NCBI GenBank assembly: GCA_020850995.1
Contig: JADZDP010000035.1
Location: 1 to 64,000, forward strand
DNA from: Deltaproteobacteria bacterium
Lineage (GTDB): Bacteria; Myxococcota; UBA727; VGSZ01
Direction: 5' to 3'
DNA: 64,000 bases
The notes under the pieces: model-generated
The model's database searches: none
What the model saw: only the letters and a program-made list of their open reading frames with translations
What the model was told of the DNA's origin: nothing
Shown: positions 52,673 to 60,097 of the stretch, piece after piece
How the letters are laid out: every line of letters starts with the position of its first letter
Numbering within the stretch: the first letter of the stretch is position 1
Position numbers and translations under genes: made by a program

Positions 52673-53221
52673 ATGTCGCACGGTGTCCAGGGCCAACCGC
52701 AGTCCAATCCGCCCACCAGCACGCTCGCCATCGTGGCGTTGGTGTTGAGCTTCGTTTGCATGCCGATCGGCTTGATCCTGGCGATCGTCGCGCTGGTTCG
52801 CATCAACAAGAGCAACGGCGCGCTCGGCGGCAAGACGCTCGCCATCATCGCGCTCGTGATGAACCTGGTGCTCGTCCCCATGTGCGGTGGCGTCCTCGCC
52901 GCTATCTCCATCCCGAATTTCGTGAAGTTCCAGTGCCGTTCCAAGCAGAGCGAAGCAAAGGCGAACCTCAAGTCGCTCTACGTTGCCCAAGAGATGTTCC
53001 GCGGCGAGAACAACAGCTACGCCAGCGACCTGACCCAACTCCAGTTCAAGCCCCAAGGTCAGACCATCCGCTACGACTACGTGTTGGTCGAGGGGAGCGC
53101 CACCGGCTTCCGCGCCGAGGCGCGCGGCAAGGCCGACATGGCGGGCGACCTGTGGTCCATCAGCAACGCCAATGACCTGCAGAACGTAGAGAGCAAGTGC
53201 GGCGGCGCCGAACGGCCCTAG
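52673..53221 (+). CDS. DUF4190-pilin fusion protein
   Basis: A 182-residue membrane protein. Residues 20-80 form two helices of a DUF4190-type module (TLAIVALVLSFVCMPIGLIL and KTLAIIALVMNLV). Then comes a type IV pilin-like N-terminal region, AAISIPNFVKFQCRSKQSEAK, continuing into ANLKSLYVAQEMFRGENNSYAS, as in major pilins and pseudopilins. The usual prepilin cleavage site is not seen, since the pilin helix follows directly from a membrane helix. The stop codon TAG at 53219-53221 shares its last base with the MITE. Such fusions are found in myxobacteria; assembly into a pilus is unproven. Confidence 0.72.
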   Translation: MSHGVQGQPQSNPPTSTLAIVALVLSFVCMPIGLILAIVALVRINKSNGALGGKTLAIIALVMNLVLVPMCGGVLAAISIPNFVKFQCRSKQSEAKANLKSLYVAQEMFRGENNSYASDLTQLQFKPQGQTIRYDYVLVEGSATGFRAEARGKADMAGDLWSISNANDLQNVESKCGGAERP

Positions 53222-53379
53222 AGCTCGTTTCAGAACCCCGGACCGAGCGGGCGCGCGCCAGGCGGGTGAGCACAAGGCGCGAGGAGCCGGCCATCCTCGA
53301 CGGATGGTCGGCCCGCAGCAACACAGTGATCGCCCGCCTGGCGCGATGCACGCGACGGGAGGGGTTTTGAAACGAGCTC
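53221..53379. mobile_element. MITE-like element with 19-bp terminal repeats and TA target sites
   Basis: Terminal inverted repeats 53221-53239 and 53361-53379 agree at 18 of 19 positions (starting GAGCTCGTTTC) and are flanked on both sides by TA (53219-53220, 53380-53381), as expected for a TA target duplication of the IS630/Tc1-mariner type. Inside, a 12-bp complementary core (53255-53266 with 53333-53344) and a central hairpin around GGCCATCC/GGATGGTCGGCC make most of the 159 bp foldable into one long hairpin. It has no ORF, so it would need a transposase from elsewhere. It sits exactly between two convergent genes' stop codons. Confidence 0.8.
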
Positions 53380-53384
53380 TAGAG

Positions 53385-53864
53385 CTACACGTCGCGGTTG
53401 AGCCCCACCACGCGGGCGTAGATCTGCTCCTGCATGTCCTGCAAGCCCTTCAAGAGCTGCAGCATGTTGTGCTCGCGCGACGCTGACGCGCGCATGCGGT
53501 CGCCGTCCTCTGGCTTGACGCCCGCAGGCAGGTTCTTGAGCGCGTTGGTCAGCGCCTTCGACGTGTCGCCGCCCGCGCGCTGCAGCACCTGACGGATCAT
53601 CATGTGGTCGTGGCGTGGCCCCGTGGGCGTCGCGAAGGGGTTCGCCGCCTCGGGCACCGCCAAGCGCAGGGTCTCCGACGAGGTCGAGGGCGAGATGAAC
53701 TCCACCGGGCCGCGCTGCGCGATGGGCGCCACGTCGGGGCTCAGGGGCTTCTGGCCCTGGTGGATGCGCATCTCGTCGGCGCTGACACCGCCGGTGCCGA
53801 TGGCTTGGCCGGAGGGCGTCACCCACGGGAAGCGCCGGACCGGCTTTTGGAGCTCGTTGGCCAT
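53385..53864 (-). CDS. Unknown protein next to the FlhB/YscU gene
   Basis: A 159-residue protein, not recognised. Residues 1-75 are polar and Pro/Ser/Thr-rich, probably disordered; residues about 85-155 are helical, with RHDHMMIRQVLQRAG and a C-terminal heptad-rich helix (HNMLQLLKGLQDMQEQIYARVVGLN). No signal peptide or membrane helix. It lies 42 bases after the FlhB/YscU gene on the same strand; a small, helical, unexported protein in this place could be a secretion partner or substrate, but this is inference from position. Its stop lies 4 bases beyond the MITE's right TA. Confidence 0.6.
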   Translation of the reverse strand: MANELQKPVRRFPWVTPSGQAIGTGGVSADEMRIHQGQKPLSPDVAPIAQRGPVEFISPSTSSETLRLAVPEAANPFATPTGPRHDHMMIRQVLQRAGGDTSKALTNALKNLPAGVKPEDGDRMRASASREHNMLQLLKGLQDMQEQIYARVVGLNRDV

Positions 53865-53906
53865 GGCGAATAACCCCGGAAAAAGGGACCTCGTCAGTAT
53901 CGGCGC

Positions 53907-55082
53907 TCAGCGTACCGGGTTGCCCGGCCCTTTGGCCGGCACTGGGACCGGTTGCCTGGCCGATGGCTGATTCTCGTTGTTCTTCGGCACCTTGGACCTG
54001 CGGCGCGCCTCCGCCGCCTTGGCCTCACGCTCGCGCAACTCGAACACGAAGTTGAGCACCTCGGCCACCGCCTCGTACAGCTCTTCGGGGATCTCTTCCT
54101 CGAGGTCGAGCTTGTGCAGTGCCTGCGCGAGCGGGACGTTCCTCAAAATTGGCACCCCGTGCTCGCGCGCGATCTCCTTGATGGCCTCGGCGTGCTTGCG
54201 CATGCCCTTGGCTACCACCTTGGGCGCCCCGCCCTTCTCCTTGTCGTACTTGATGGCGACCGCGATGTGCGCGGGGTTGACGACGACGGCATCGGCGTTG
54301 GCCACGTTCTGCTGACTCCCGTGGAGGATGAGCTCCTCGGCGAGCGCCTTGCGCTCTGCCTTCTGGTGGGGATCTCCCTCCGACTGTTTGTACTCCTGCT
54401 TCACATCGTACTTCGACATCATCATATCTTTATTGAACTGCCAGCGCTGAAAGAAGAAGTCGGCGACGGCGATGATGATGAAGATGGCGGTCACGCGGAC
54501 GGCGATGTCGTACATGATCTGACCGCCAATGGCGACGCCGTGCCAGAGATCGACGCGGGCCGAGAGCACGACCTCGCGCATGGCGTCGCGCAGGGTCGCG
54601 TAGACGACATAACTTACGATGGTGAACTTGAGTATGTTTTTGACTGATTCGACGATCTTCTTCTTGGAGAAGAGGTTCTTGAATCCGTCGACCGGATTGA
54701 TCTTCTTGATGTCCGGCTTGAGCGGCTCGACGGTGAACATGAAGCCCACCTGGATGTAGTTCGAGGCCAGACCAGCCACGAACGCGGCGCCGAGCATGGG
54801 CAGCGACGCCGTCAGCGTCGTCCACAGGGCTTCGTTGACCACCGCGAGCACCGTCGGCAGGTCGTCGCCGCGGCGGACCGCCGACTCGAGCGCGGCGTGC
54901 AGGAAGTCTTTCAGTCTCTTGGCCGTGACGGTGACGGTGAGCGCTGTGGTGGCGAAGACGAGCACGAAGCCGAGCGCCTGGATCGCGTCCTGGCTCTTGG
55001 ACACCTGGCCCTTGTCGCGGGCCTGCTTGAGCTTCTGCGGCGACGCCTCCTCGGTCTTCTCGCCGGTTCCGCCGTCGGACAT
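53907..55082 (-). CDS. FlhB/YscU-family type III secretion switch protein with NPAH motif
   Basis: A 391-residue protein. Four transmembrane helices lie at about 34-56, 85-108, 150-172 and 190-215, followed by the KYDVKQEYKQSEGDPHQKAERK linker and the cytoplasmic autocleavage domain. The start EKTEEASPQKLKQARDKGQVSKS is typical. The cleavage motif, normally NPTH, reads Asn269-Pro270-Ala271-His272. FlhB/YscU switches substrate class after self-cleavage at Asn-Pro; Ala at the third place may slow or alter it. A Pro/Lys/Ala-rich tail follows. No other secretion-apparatus genes flank it, so this is an orphan, of the flagellar or non-flagellar branch. Confidence 0.9.
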   Translation of the reverse strand: MSDGGTGEKTEEASPQKLKQARDKGQVSKSQDAIQALGFVLVFATTALTVTVTAKRLKDFLHAALESAVRRGDDLPTVLAVVNEALWTTLTASLPMLGAAFVAGLASNYIQVGFMFTVEPLKPDIKKINPVDGFKNLFSKKKIVESVKNILKFTIVSYVVYATLRDAMREVVLSARVDLWHGVAIGGQIMYDIAVRVTAIFIIIAVADFFFQRWQFNKDMMMSKYDVKQEYKQSEGDPHQKAERKALAEELILHGSQQNVANADAVVVNPAHIAVAIKYDKEKGGAPKVVAKGMRKHAEAIKEIAREHGVPILRNVPLAQALHKLDLEEEIPEELYEAVAEVLNFVFELREREAKAAEARRRSKVPKNNENQPSARQPVPVPAKGPGNPVR

Positions 55083-55172
55083 GGAGCCGTTCTAGCAGAA
55101 CAGAACCGCCCCGCGCCCGTGCCCGCGCGCCGCTCTCCCTGGTCCCCGCCCCACCTCGGCTATGCTGCCCCC

Positions 55173-55967
55173 ATGAGCGTCCAAGGCGGTGGCGGCGGCA
55201 AGAAGGTCCCTCCCTCGTGGGCGCAGCGCGTGCAACCCGCCAATGCCCAAACCAACAAGGTCGTCGAGCACAAAGCCGCGGAGCAGAAGAAGGCCGACGC
55301 CTTCGAGGGGCGCTTCAAGAGCACCGGCGACCGCCTCGACGAGGCCTTCCTGCATGCCACCTCCGCGTCGGGCATCGAGAACCTGGTGCGTGTGCTCGAG
55401 GCGGCGCGCAACCAGCTCGCGGGCGAGAGCCGCACCATGCGAGAGCAGGCCGCGTCCATCGTCGAGCGCTTGGTGCAGGCGGGCTTCAGCCCGGCGCAGG
55501 TGGCCCTCATGCGCGCCGAGCTGCTCGAGCTGCGCAAGCGCATGGCGGCGCTGCGCAAGCGCCTGCATCACCTGCAGCGGCGCCTCAAGAGCGCGTTCGC
55601 GGCCGCGGGCAAGGTGGGCGACGCAGCGTACGCCAAGCTGCTTGGGGCGCAGCTGGCCAAGCTGCGCCAGATGGAGCCGGGCATGTCGCGCGCGCTCTTG
55701 ACCCTCCAGACCATCGAGCAGGCCTACGGGCCCTTCGCCGACGGCAGCACCCCGGTGCTGCGCGTGCACGTCGGGGATCAAGTGTCGAGCGAGGTGGGCA
55801 ACGCCGTGGTCCGCCTCGCGCCCGGGGCCGCATCTTCGCGCGCGCTGGTGGGCATGGTGCGCGACGGCTTCACGGCGCCGCCGCCCTCGAGCGACCCCGA
55901 GCCCGCGCCGCCCTCGCTCGAGAGCATGCAAGCGCTCATCCTCGCGCTCTTGCCGCCCAAGGGCTGA
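55173..55967 (+). CDS. Unknown helical coiled-coil protein
   Basis: A 264-residue protein. Residues 20-190 are almost all alpha-helical and charged (RLVQAGFSPAQVALMRAELLELRKRM and HLQRRLKSAFAAAGK are examples), suggesting a long helical bundle. The last 70 residues include a beta-like stretch and a Pro-rich linker. No signal peptide or membrane helix. It is divergent from the FlhB/YscU gene (90 bases) and followed 3 bases later by the gene at 55971. No family recognised. Confidence 0.6.
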   Translation: MSVQGGGGGKKVPPSWAQRVQPANAQTNKVVEHKAAEQKKADAFEGRFKSTGDRLDEAFLHATSASGIENLVRVLEAARNQLAGESRTMREQAASIVERLVQAGFSPAQVALMRAELLELRKRMAALRKRLHHLQRRLKSAFAAAGKVGDAAYAKLLGAQLAKLRQMEPGMSRALLTLQTIEQAYGPFADGSTPVLRVHVGDQVSSEVGNAVVRLAPGAASSRALVGMVRDGFTAPPPSSDPEPAPPSLESMQALILALLPPKG

Positions 55968-55970
55968 GTC

Positions 55971-56969
55971 ATGTCGTTCCTCGCCCTCTCCGACGACGAG
56001 CTCGCGCTGCTGCGCTTCACCTGCGATCTCTTCTTTGCCGAGGAGAGCCCGCTGTACTGGATGGAAGAGGCGCAGCGCGAGCCTGCCGACTACGCGGCCG
56101 CGTACCACTCGCTGGTGGGGCGCGGCATCATCGACCCGCACGGCTTTCGCATCACCGACGACGCGCTCAACCGCATCGCCCCGGTCACCGAGTGCGATGG
56201 GCGGCTGACGCTGGTGGTACAGCGAGCGGATGGCACGACCACGCAGAGCGAGCAGTGGCTGCTCGACGAGATCGCGGTCTCCTACGAGAAGGTCGCAGAC
56301 CGCCACGTATTCGGCCCCGACCGCGACCAAGACGAGGTGGTCGAGGAGTTCGCGCGCCGCTTCGTGCCGCGCCGCGCCGGCGGTGACCGCGTCCAGCTCG
56401 TGTTGTCCGCCACCGAGATGCTCGCCCTGGGCCAACTCCTCGAGGTGGCCAAGGCCGACCAACGCCGCGACCTCGCGCCCGCCGCGCTCAAGCGCGCCTT
56501 CGCCAAGCCGCCGCCCGCCGATCAGCGGCCACCGACGGCGCCGCTGATGCCACTGGCGCGGCGGCCAGTGCGCGCGCGCACCGGCGCGCTCGTGGAGGAT
56601 GCGGTGTGGGACGACGCGCTGCGCGGCCTGCTCGAGAAGGGCGCCGCGATCCTCGGAGGCGGTGCCCTGTGGCTCGCCAACGGCCTGCTCGACCTGGCGA
56701 CACGGCCGCTCGGCGAGCGTCACACCATCGTGCGCACCGACTTCGGCGACGGCGACTGGTTCGTGCGCGAGACGACCTTCGTGCCGGTGGAGGGGTCACT
56801 CTTCTTCTTGGGGCCGCGCGCAGGCGGCATCGCGGTCGAGGAGCTCGACGGAGAGCGCATGCGCGCCGCGCTCATCGACGCCGTGGGCCCGCTCCCGCGC
56901 GAGCGCGCGGGCGGGAGCGCCCAGCGCCTCTCGCAGCTGCTCGTGCGCCAGGAGCCCGTGAAGGCCTGA
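55971..56969 (+). CDS. Unknown protein, mixed alpha/beta
   Basis: A 332-residue protein of unknown family. The first 75 residues (DDELALLRFTCDLFF, then HSLVGRGIIDPHGFRITDDALNRI) look like a small winged-helix. A central region with DEIAVSYEKVADRHVFGPDRD follows, and the C-terminal 110 residues form beta strands with FGDGDWFVRETTFVPVEGS. It starts 3 bases after the preceding gene, so the two form a pair. Its last 98 bases overlap the oppositely oriented methyltransferase gene. A secretion-system link is possible only from location. Confidence 0.6.
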   Translation: MSFLALSDDELALLRFTCDLFFAEESPLYWMEEAQREPADYAAAYHSLVGRGIIDPHGFRITDDALNRIAPVTECDGRLTLVVQRADGTTTQSEQWLLDEIAVSYEKVADRHVFGPDRDQDEVVEEFARRFVPRRAGGDRVQLVLSATEMLALGQLLEVAKADQRRDLAPAALKRAFAKPPPADQRPPTAPLMPLARRPVRARTGALVEDAVWDDALRGLLEKGAAILGGGALWLANGLLDLATRPLGERHTIVRTDFGDGDWFVRETTFVPVEGSLFFLGPRAGGIAVEELDGERMRAALIDAVGPLPRERAGGSAQRLSQLLVRQEPVKA

Positions 56970-58023
56970 GCTCGATCCCGAGGCCCGCGGGAACAGGCGC
57001 GAGTAGCGCGCCGCGCGCCGCGTCGACGACGTCGCGGGGAAGGCCTGGGGTGCCAACCAGCGTCGCCAAGCCGTCGACGCCGCAGGCGTAGCGCCGCTCG
57101 GTGCCGCTGTTGTCGCGCATGGGGCCGCCGACCAAGCGCAGCCCGACCGCTGAGGGCGCCTCCGAGCGCGGGGCGAGCAGCAGGTGGCTCTCCTTGAGCG
57201 CGGCCTTCTCGATGCCTGCGGCGCGCGCCAGCTCGGCGAGCGCGCCAGGGGGATCCCACGGGTGCTCGCCGTGGCACCAGTCGCCGCGGCCCCGCAAGAG
57301 CGGGCAGGTCGTCGCTCCTCGGCACGGCGCCAGCACCGACACCTGGCGCTCCGCGACCAGGCGATCCCGCAGCACCATGAGCGCGCGCCCATGCACGCGC
57401 GTGGCCGGCTCCACCATCAGCACGCGCCCACCCGGCGCCAGCGCGGCAACCAGGTCGGCGCTCAGTTGCCCGCGCGTGTCGGCGCCCCGCCGCGGATCGC
57501 GCAGCTCGTTGAGGACGTTGGCCACGATCACCAGGTGGGGTCGCGTGCCCTCGAGGTAGCTCGACGCCGGACGGAGCGCCACGTTGACCGCCCGCTGCGC
57601 TACGCCGCCGTGCGCGATGACCGACAACAGCGGCTCCGCCGCGCTCATGGCCGCCGCGGCCGCGTCGACCGCCACGCAGGGCCCGAGCCTGCCGTACGCG
57701 ATCCATGCGGCGAACACGCCCGTCAGGGGCCCCGCGCCGATGTCGAGGACGGCGGGCTCAGGTGGCGCGGGCAGCAGGCCCTCGCGCCGCGCGCGATCGA
57801 GCAGCAGCGCGATCTTGACCGCGTTGAACGGCAGGAAGAAGCCGAGGTAGGCGCGCCGCAGCGCCGGGTCGCGCTGGTAGTCGGGCCGCCGCTCGGCGCG
57901 GTCCGAGGTGAAGAGGCGGTGCAGGCGCGCCACGTCGGGCGCCAGGGGCGAGCGGTGCAGGGAACGCGCGTGCTCGACCGCGGCAACGGCGAAGCGCGCG
58001 GCGCGCGCATGCAACTCGTTCAC
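56872..58023 (-). CDS. Rsm22-like SAM-dependent methyltransferase
   Basis: This 383-residue class I methyltransferase has the SAM-binding motif LDIGAGPLTGVFAAW, a VANVLNEL motif and a Cys-rich segment, CRGATTCPLL...DWCHGE, like the Rsm22 (mtRsm22/METTL17) family of ribosomal small-subunit factors. The GTG at 58023 overlaps the efp stop (GTGA). The C-terminal 33 residues are Arg/Ala/Gly-rich and lie over the convergent gene at 55971-56969 (98 bp), so the reading may be longer than the functional protein. The family call is moderately firm; the methylation target is not known. Confidence 0.75.
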   Translation of the reverse strand: MNELHARAARFAVAAVEHARSLHRSPLAPDVARLHRLFTSDRAERRPDYQRDPALRRAYLGFFLPFNAVKIALLLDRARREGLLPAPPEPAVLDIGAGPLTGVFAAWIAYGRLGPCVAVDAAAAAMSAAEPLLSVIAHGGVAQRAVNVALRPASSYLEGTRPHLVIVANVLNELRDPRRGADTRGQLSADLVAALAPGGRVLMVEPATRVHGRALMVLRDRLVAERQVSVLAPCRGATTCPLLRGRGDWCHGEHPWDPPGALAELARAAGIEKAALKESHLLLAPRSEAPSAVGLRLVGGPMRDNSGTERRYACGVDGLATLVGTPGLPRDVVDAARGALLAPVPAGLGIELRPSRAPGARAAARGAGRSRPRARAGAGPRRR

Positions 58024-58577
58024 GCGCGCTCGATGTACTCGCCCGAGCGGGTGTCGACCTTGACCATCTCGCCCTCTTTCATGAAGAGCGGGACGTGGAC
58101 GAAGTGGCCGGTGGACAGCTTGGCCTTCTTGGTCGCGTTGGTGGCGGTGTCACCCTTCACGGCGGGCTCGGTCTCGACGATCTGGAGCACCACGCTGTTG
58201 GGCAGCTCCACGCTGACCGCCTTGCCCTGGTAGAACAAGATGGAGACGTGCATGCCGTCGACCAGGAACTTGGCCTGGTCGCCGAGCATGTCGCCGTGGA
58301 TCTCGTACTGCTCGTAGGACTGCGGGTCCATGAAGGTGAAGGTCTCGCCGGACGAGAACAGGAACTGCCCGTCCTTGTCCTCGACATCGGGCCGGCCAAC
58401 CTTGTCGCCGGAGCGAAAGGTCGGCGACACCACCTGGCCCGTCACCAGGTTGCGGAGCTTGGTGCGAACGATCGAAGCGCCCTTCCCGGGCTTGTGGTGC
58501 TCGAATTCGATGATGCTGTAGGGCTGGCCATCGATCTCGATGCGGAGACCGCGCTTGAAGTCCGACGTGGTGTACAT
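58020..58577 (-). CDS. efp: Elongation factor P
   Basis: A 185-residue protein that relieves ribosome stalling at polyproline. The KOW-like N-domain begins YTTSDFKRGLRIEIDG, the modified loop reads HHKPGKGAS with Lys at position 32, and the OB domains follow to the end. The Lys in the PGKG loop is the residue beta-lysylated in E. coli by EpmA/EpmB; a lysine aminomutase-family enzyme is present at 13491-14600, but no EpmA is seen in this window. Followed by the Rsm22-like gene with overlapping stop and start. Confidence 0.95.
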   Translation of the reverse strand: MYTTSDFKRGLRIEIDGQPYSIIEFEHHKPGKGASIVRTKLRNLVTGQVVSPTFRSGDKVGRPDVEDKDGQFLFSSGETFTFMDPQSYEQYEIHGDMLGDQAKFLVDGMHVSILFYQGKAVSVELPNSVVLQIVETEPAVKGDTATNATKKAKLSTGHFVHVPLFMKEGEMVKVDTRSGEYIERA

Positions 58578-58629
58578 GGCGAGACGCTCCGACGCGCGGT
58601 CTATGGCCCTTTTTTCGGGCGGGCAAGCA

Positions 58630-58825
58630 CCTCCGCCTGGCGTCGAGCGCGACGAAATACGAGCTGGCGCCGACGCCCTCGACCCGTGCCCAGCTTGTAG
58701 CGCCCTCAAGGCCGGGCGCTCCCACGCCGCCATGGTGCCCAGGCGCAGCTCGACGACCGGGAGCGGGGCGATGGCGCGCACAGCGTCGGCGAGCGTCAGG
58801 CTGGGCCCGTGGAGCACCACGACCC
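58630..58825 (-). pseudogene. aroQ: Probable remnant of aroQ (type II 3-dehydroquinate dehydratase)
   Basis: Between the roadblock gene and efp, one minus frame reads VVVLHGPSLTLADAVRAI followed by PLPVVELRLGTMAAWERPAL, which parallels the second half of AroQ (PGAYTHTS...ALRDAL, LPVVEVHLSN). The match then continues in another frame as RVEGVGASSYFVALDAR, like the AroQ end GFGAxGYLLALxAL. The first half of the gene is missing and at least one frameshift is needed. Position supports it: pil-aro-efp clusters with aroQ just before efp are known in deltaproteobacteria. The similarity is short and read by eye, so this is a cautious call. Confidence 0.4.
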
Positions 58826-58842
58826 GCGACGCACGGAACGAC

Positions 58843-59205
58843 TCACAGCTCGGCGACGAGCTTGGGGGCGACAACGCGCAAAAGGTACCTGCCCTTGCCC
58901 GTGTTGCCGCCGGGGCGCAGCGAGAGCGCCACGAAGTAGTCGGCCGTCACCGGCCGCAACAGCGTGGTCAGCGCGCCGGTCTGCAGCGTCAGCTCCTGCA
59001 CCTCGCCTGCGCCAAGCCCCTCGGCCACGCCCTTGAGCTGGGTCGCGACGGCGCCGAGCTCGATGGCCGCGCTCTGCGGGCTCACGTCGGGCTGCTCCGG
59101 CGCATCACGGGTCTCGATGGCGATGCCATCGAAGCCCATGAGCGTGACCGAGACCGCGCCGGGCGTCTCGTTGAGCACACGATCGAGCAGCTCAGTGAAG
59201 CTCAC
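58843..59205 (-). CDS. Roadblock/LC7-domain protein (MglB-like)
   Basis: A 120-residue protein with the roadblock fold: VLNETPGAVSVTLMGFDGIAIET, then a helix with LGAVATQLKGVAEGLG and strands ELTLQTGALTTLLRPVTADYFVALSL. Roadblock proteins such as MglB act as GTPase-activating partners of small Ras-like GTPases (MglA in polarity and pilus control). Its GTG shares one base with the TAG of the upstream lipoprotein gene. Location beside pilQ fits motility; no MglA-type GTPase is in the window. Confidence 0.82.
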   Translation of the reverse strand: MSFTELLDRVLNETPGAVSVTLMGFDGIAIETRDAPEQPDVSPQSAAIELGAVATQLKGVAEGLGAGEVQELTLQTGALTTLLRPVTADYFVALSLRPGGNTGKGRYLLRVVAPKLVAEL

Positions 59206-59960
59206 TAGTTACAGTAGCTACGCTCATTGACGCCGCGAACGCAACCGTCGTCCGTGAAGCCGTTGGTGCAGGTGGTGAGGTCCTCCACCAAGCAGCCGGT
59301 GCAGAGGTCCACCGGGAAGACGAAGGGCGGCGTGAGCACGGAGCCGCCACCGGTGGTGGTGCCGGCGAGCTGAATGTGCGTCAGCACGCGGGCCTGTCCG
59401 CCCTGGGACCCCACCCACCCCTGCAGCTTCGCCGAGTCACTCTCCGTGATCACGGTGGCGATGATGGCCGCGGCGGAATTGAGCTGGGCCTGCGTGTTGT
59501 ACACCGTGCCACCCACGCCGGTCGCCGAGGGCGCCTCGCCCGTCGTCTTGACGACCCCCCGGAGCTGCGGTCCCTCGTCGCGGTCGTCGTCGGTGGTGAA
59601 CAGCACCCGCGCCTCGGTGAAGTTGATGACGTTGCTGTCGGAGTTGCCATAGTTCGGATAGTTGGGGCTCGACTGCTCCGACCGCTGGTCGTCCTGCGCT
59701 TGGAAGGTGTTCGGCAGGTTGGTGACCACGCGAGCGGCGACCACGAGCGCGTTGGCCGCGTCGTCCCCAACACCCACGTCGAGCAGCGCGCCGGAGACGA
59801 AGACCTCGTCGGCCGCATCGACCACGCAACTCGCGGTCTTGTCGATGGGGAGGATCCCTTGGATGAACACGCTGCCGTTTTGCACCGAGCACCCGGCGAG
59901 CGGAGCGCCGCACAGCACTGCGAGCGCGAGGGCCGCACGGGTTGTGGTGGAGCGGATCAT
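59205..59960 (-). CDS. Exported lipoprotein in the pil gene cluster
   Basis: A 251-residue lipoprotein: signal peptide and lipobox ending in Cys (APLAGC). The mature part is polar, rich in Asn, Ser, Asp and Thr; Cys residues cluster near the end (LCTGCLVEDLTTCTNGF and DDGC), likely paired as disulphides. A region with NVINFTEARVLFTTDD looks like a beta strand of a receptor-like domain. It lies 137 bases downstream of pilQ and shares 1 base with the roadblock start. No family recognised; a pilus-linked function is inference from position. Confidence 0.75.
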   Translation of the reverse strand: MIRSTTTRAALALAVLCGAPLAGCSVQNGSVFIQGILPIDKTASCVVDAADEVFVSGALLDVGVGDDAANALVVAARVVTNLPNTFQAQDDQRSEQSSPNYPNYGNSDSNVINFTEARVLFTTDDDRDEGPQLRGVVKTTGEAPSATGVGGTVYNTQAQLNSAAAIIATVITESDSAKLQGWVGSQGGQARVLTHIQLAGTTTGGGSVLTPPFVFPVDLCTGCLVEDLTTCTNGFTDDGCVRGVNERSYCN

Positions 59961-60097
59961 GGCTGCCTCCTTGGCAATCGGGCGCGGGGCGGTCTGGTAG
60001 ATGGTAGCCCGCTGCGACGGGGATTTCACGGGGCCAGGCAGCCCGCGACCCGTTCCCGTATCACGCGAGCTCGGTCGAACGACCGATGACGAGGCGC

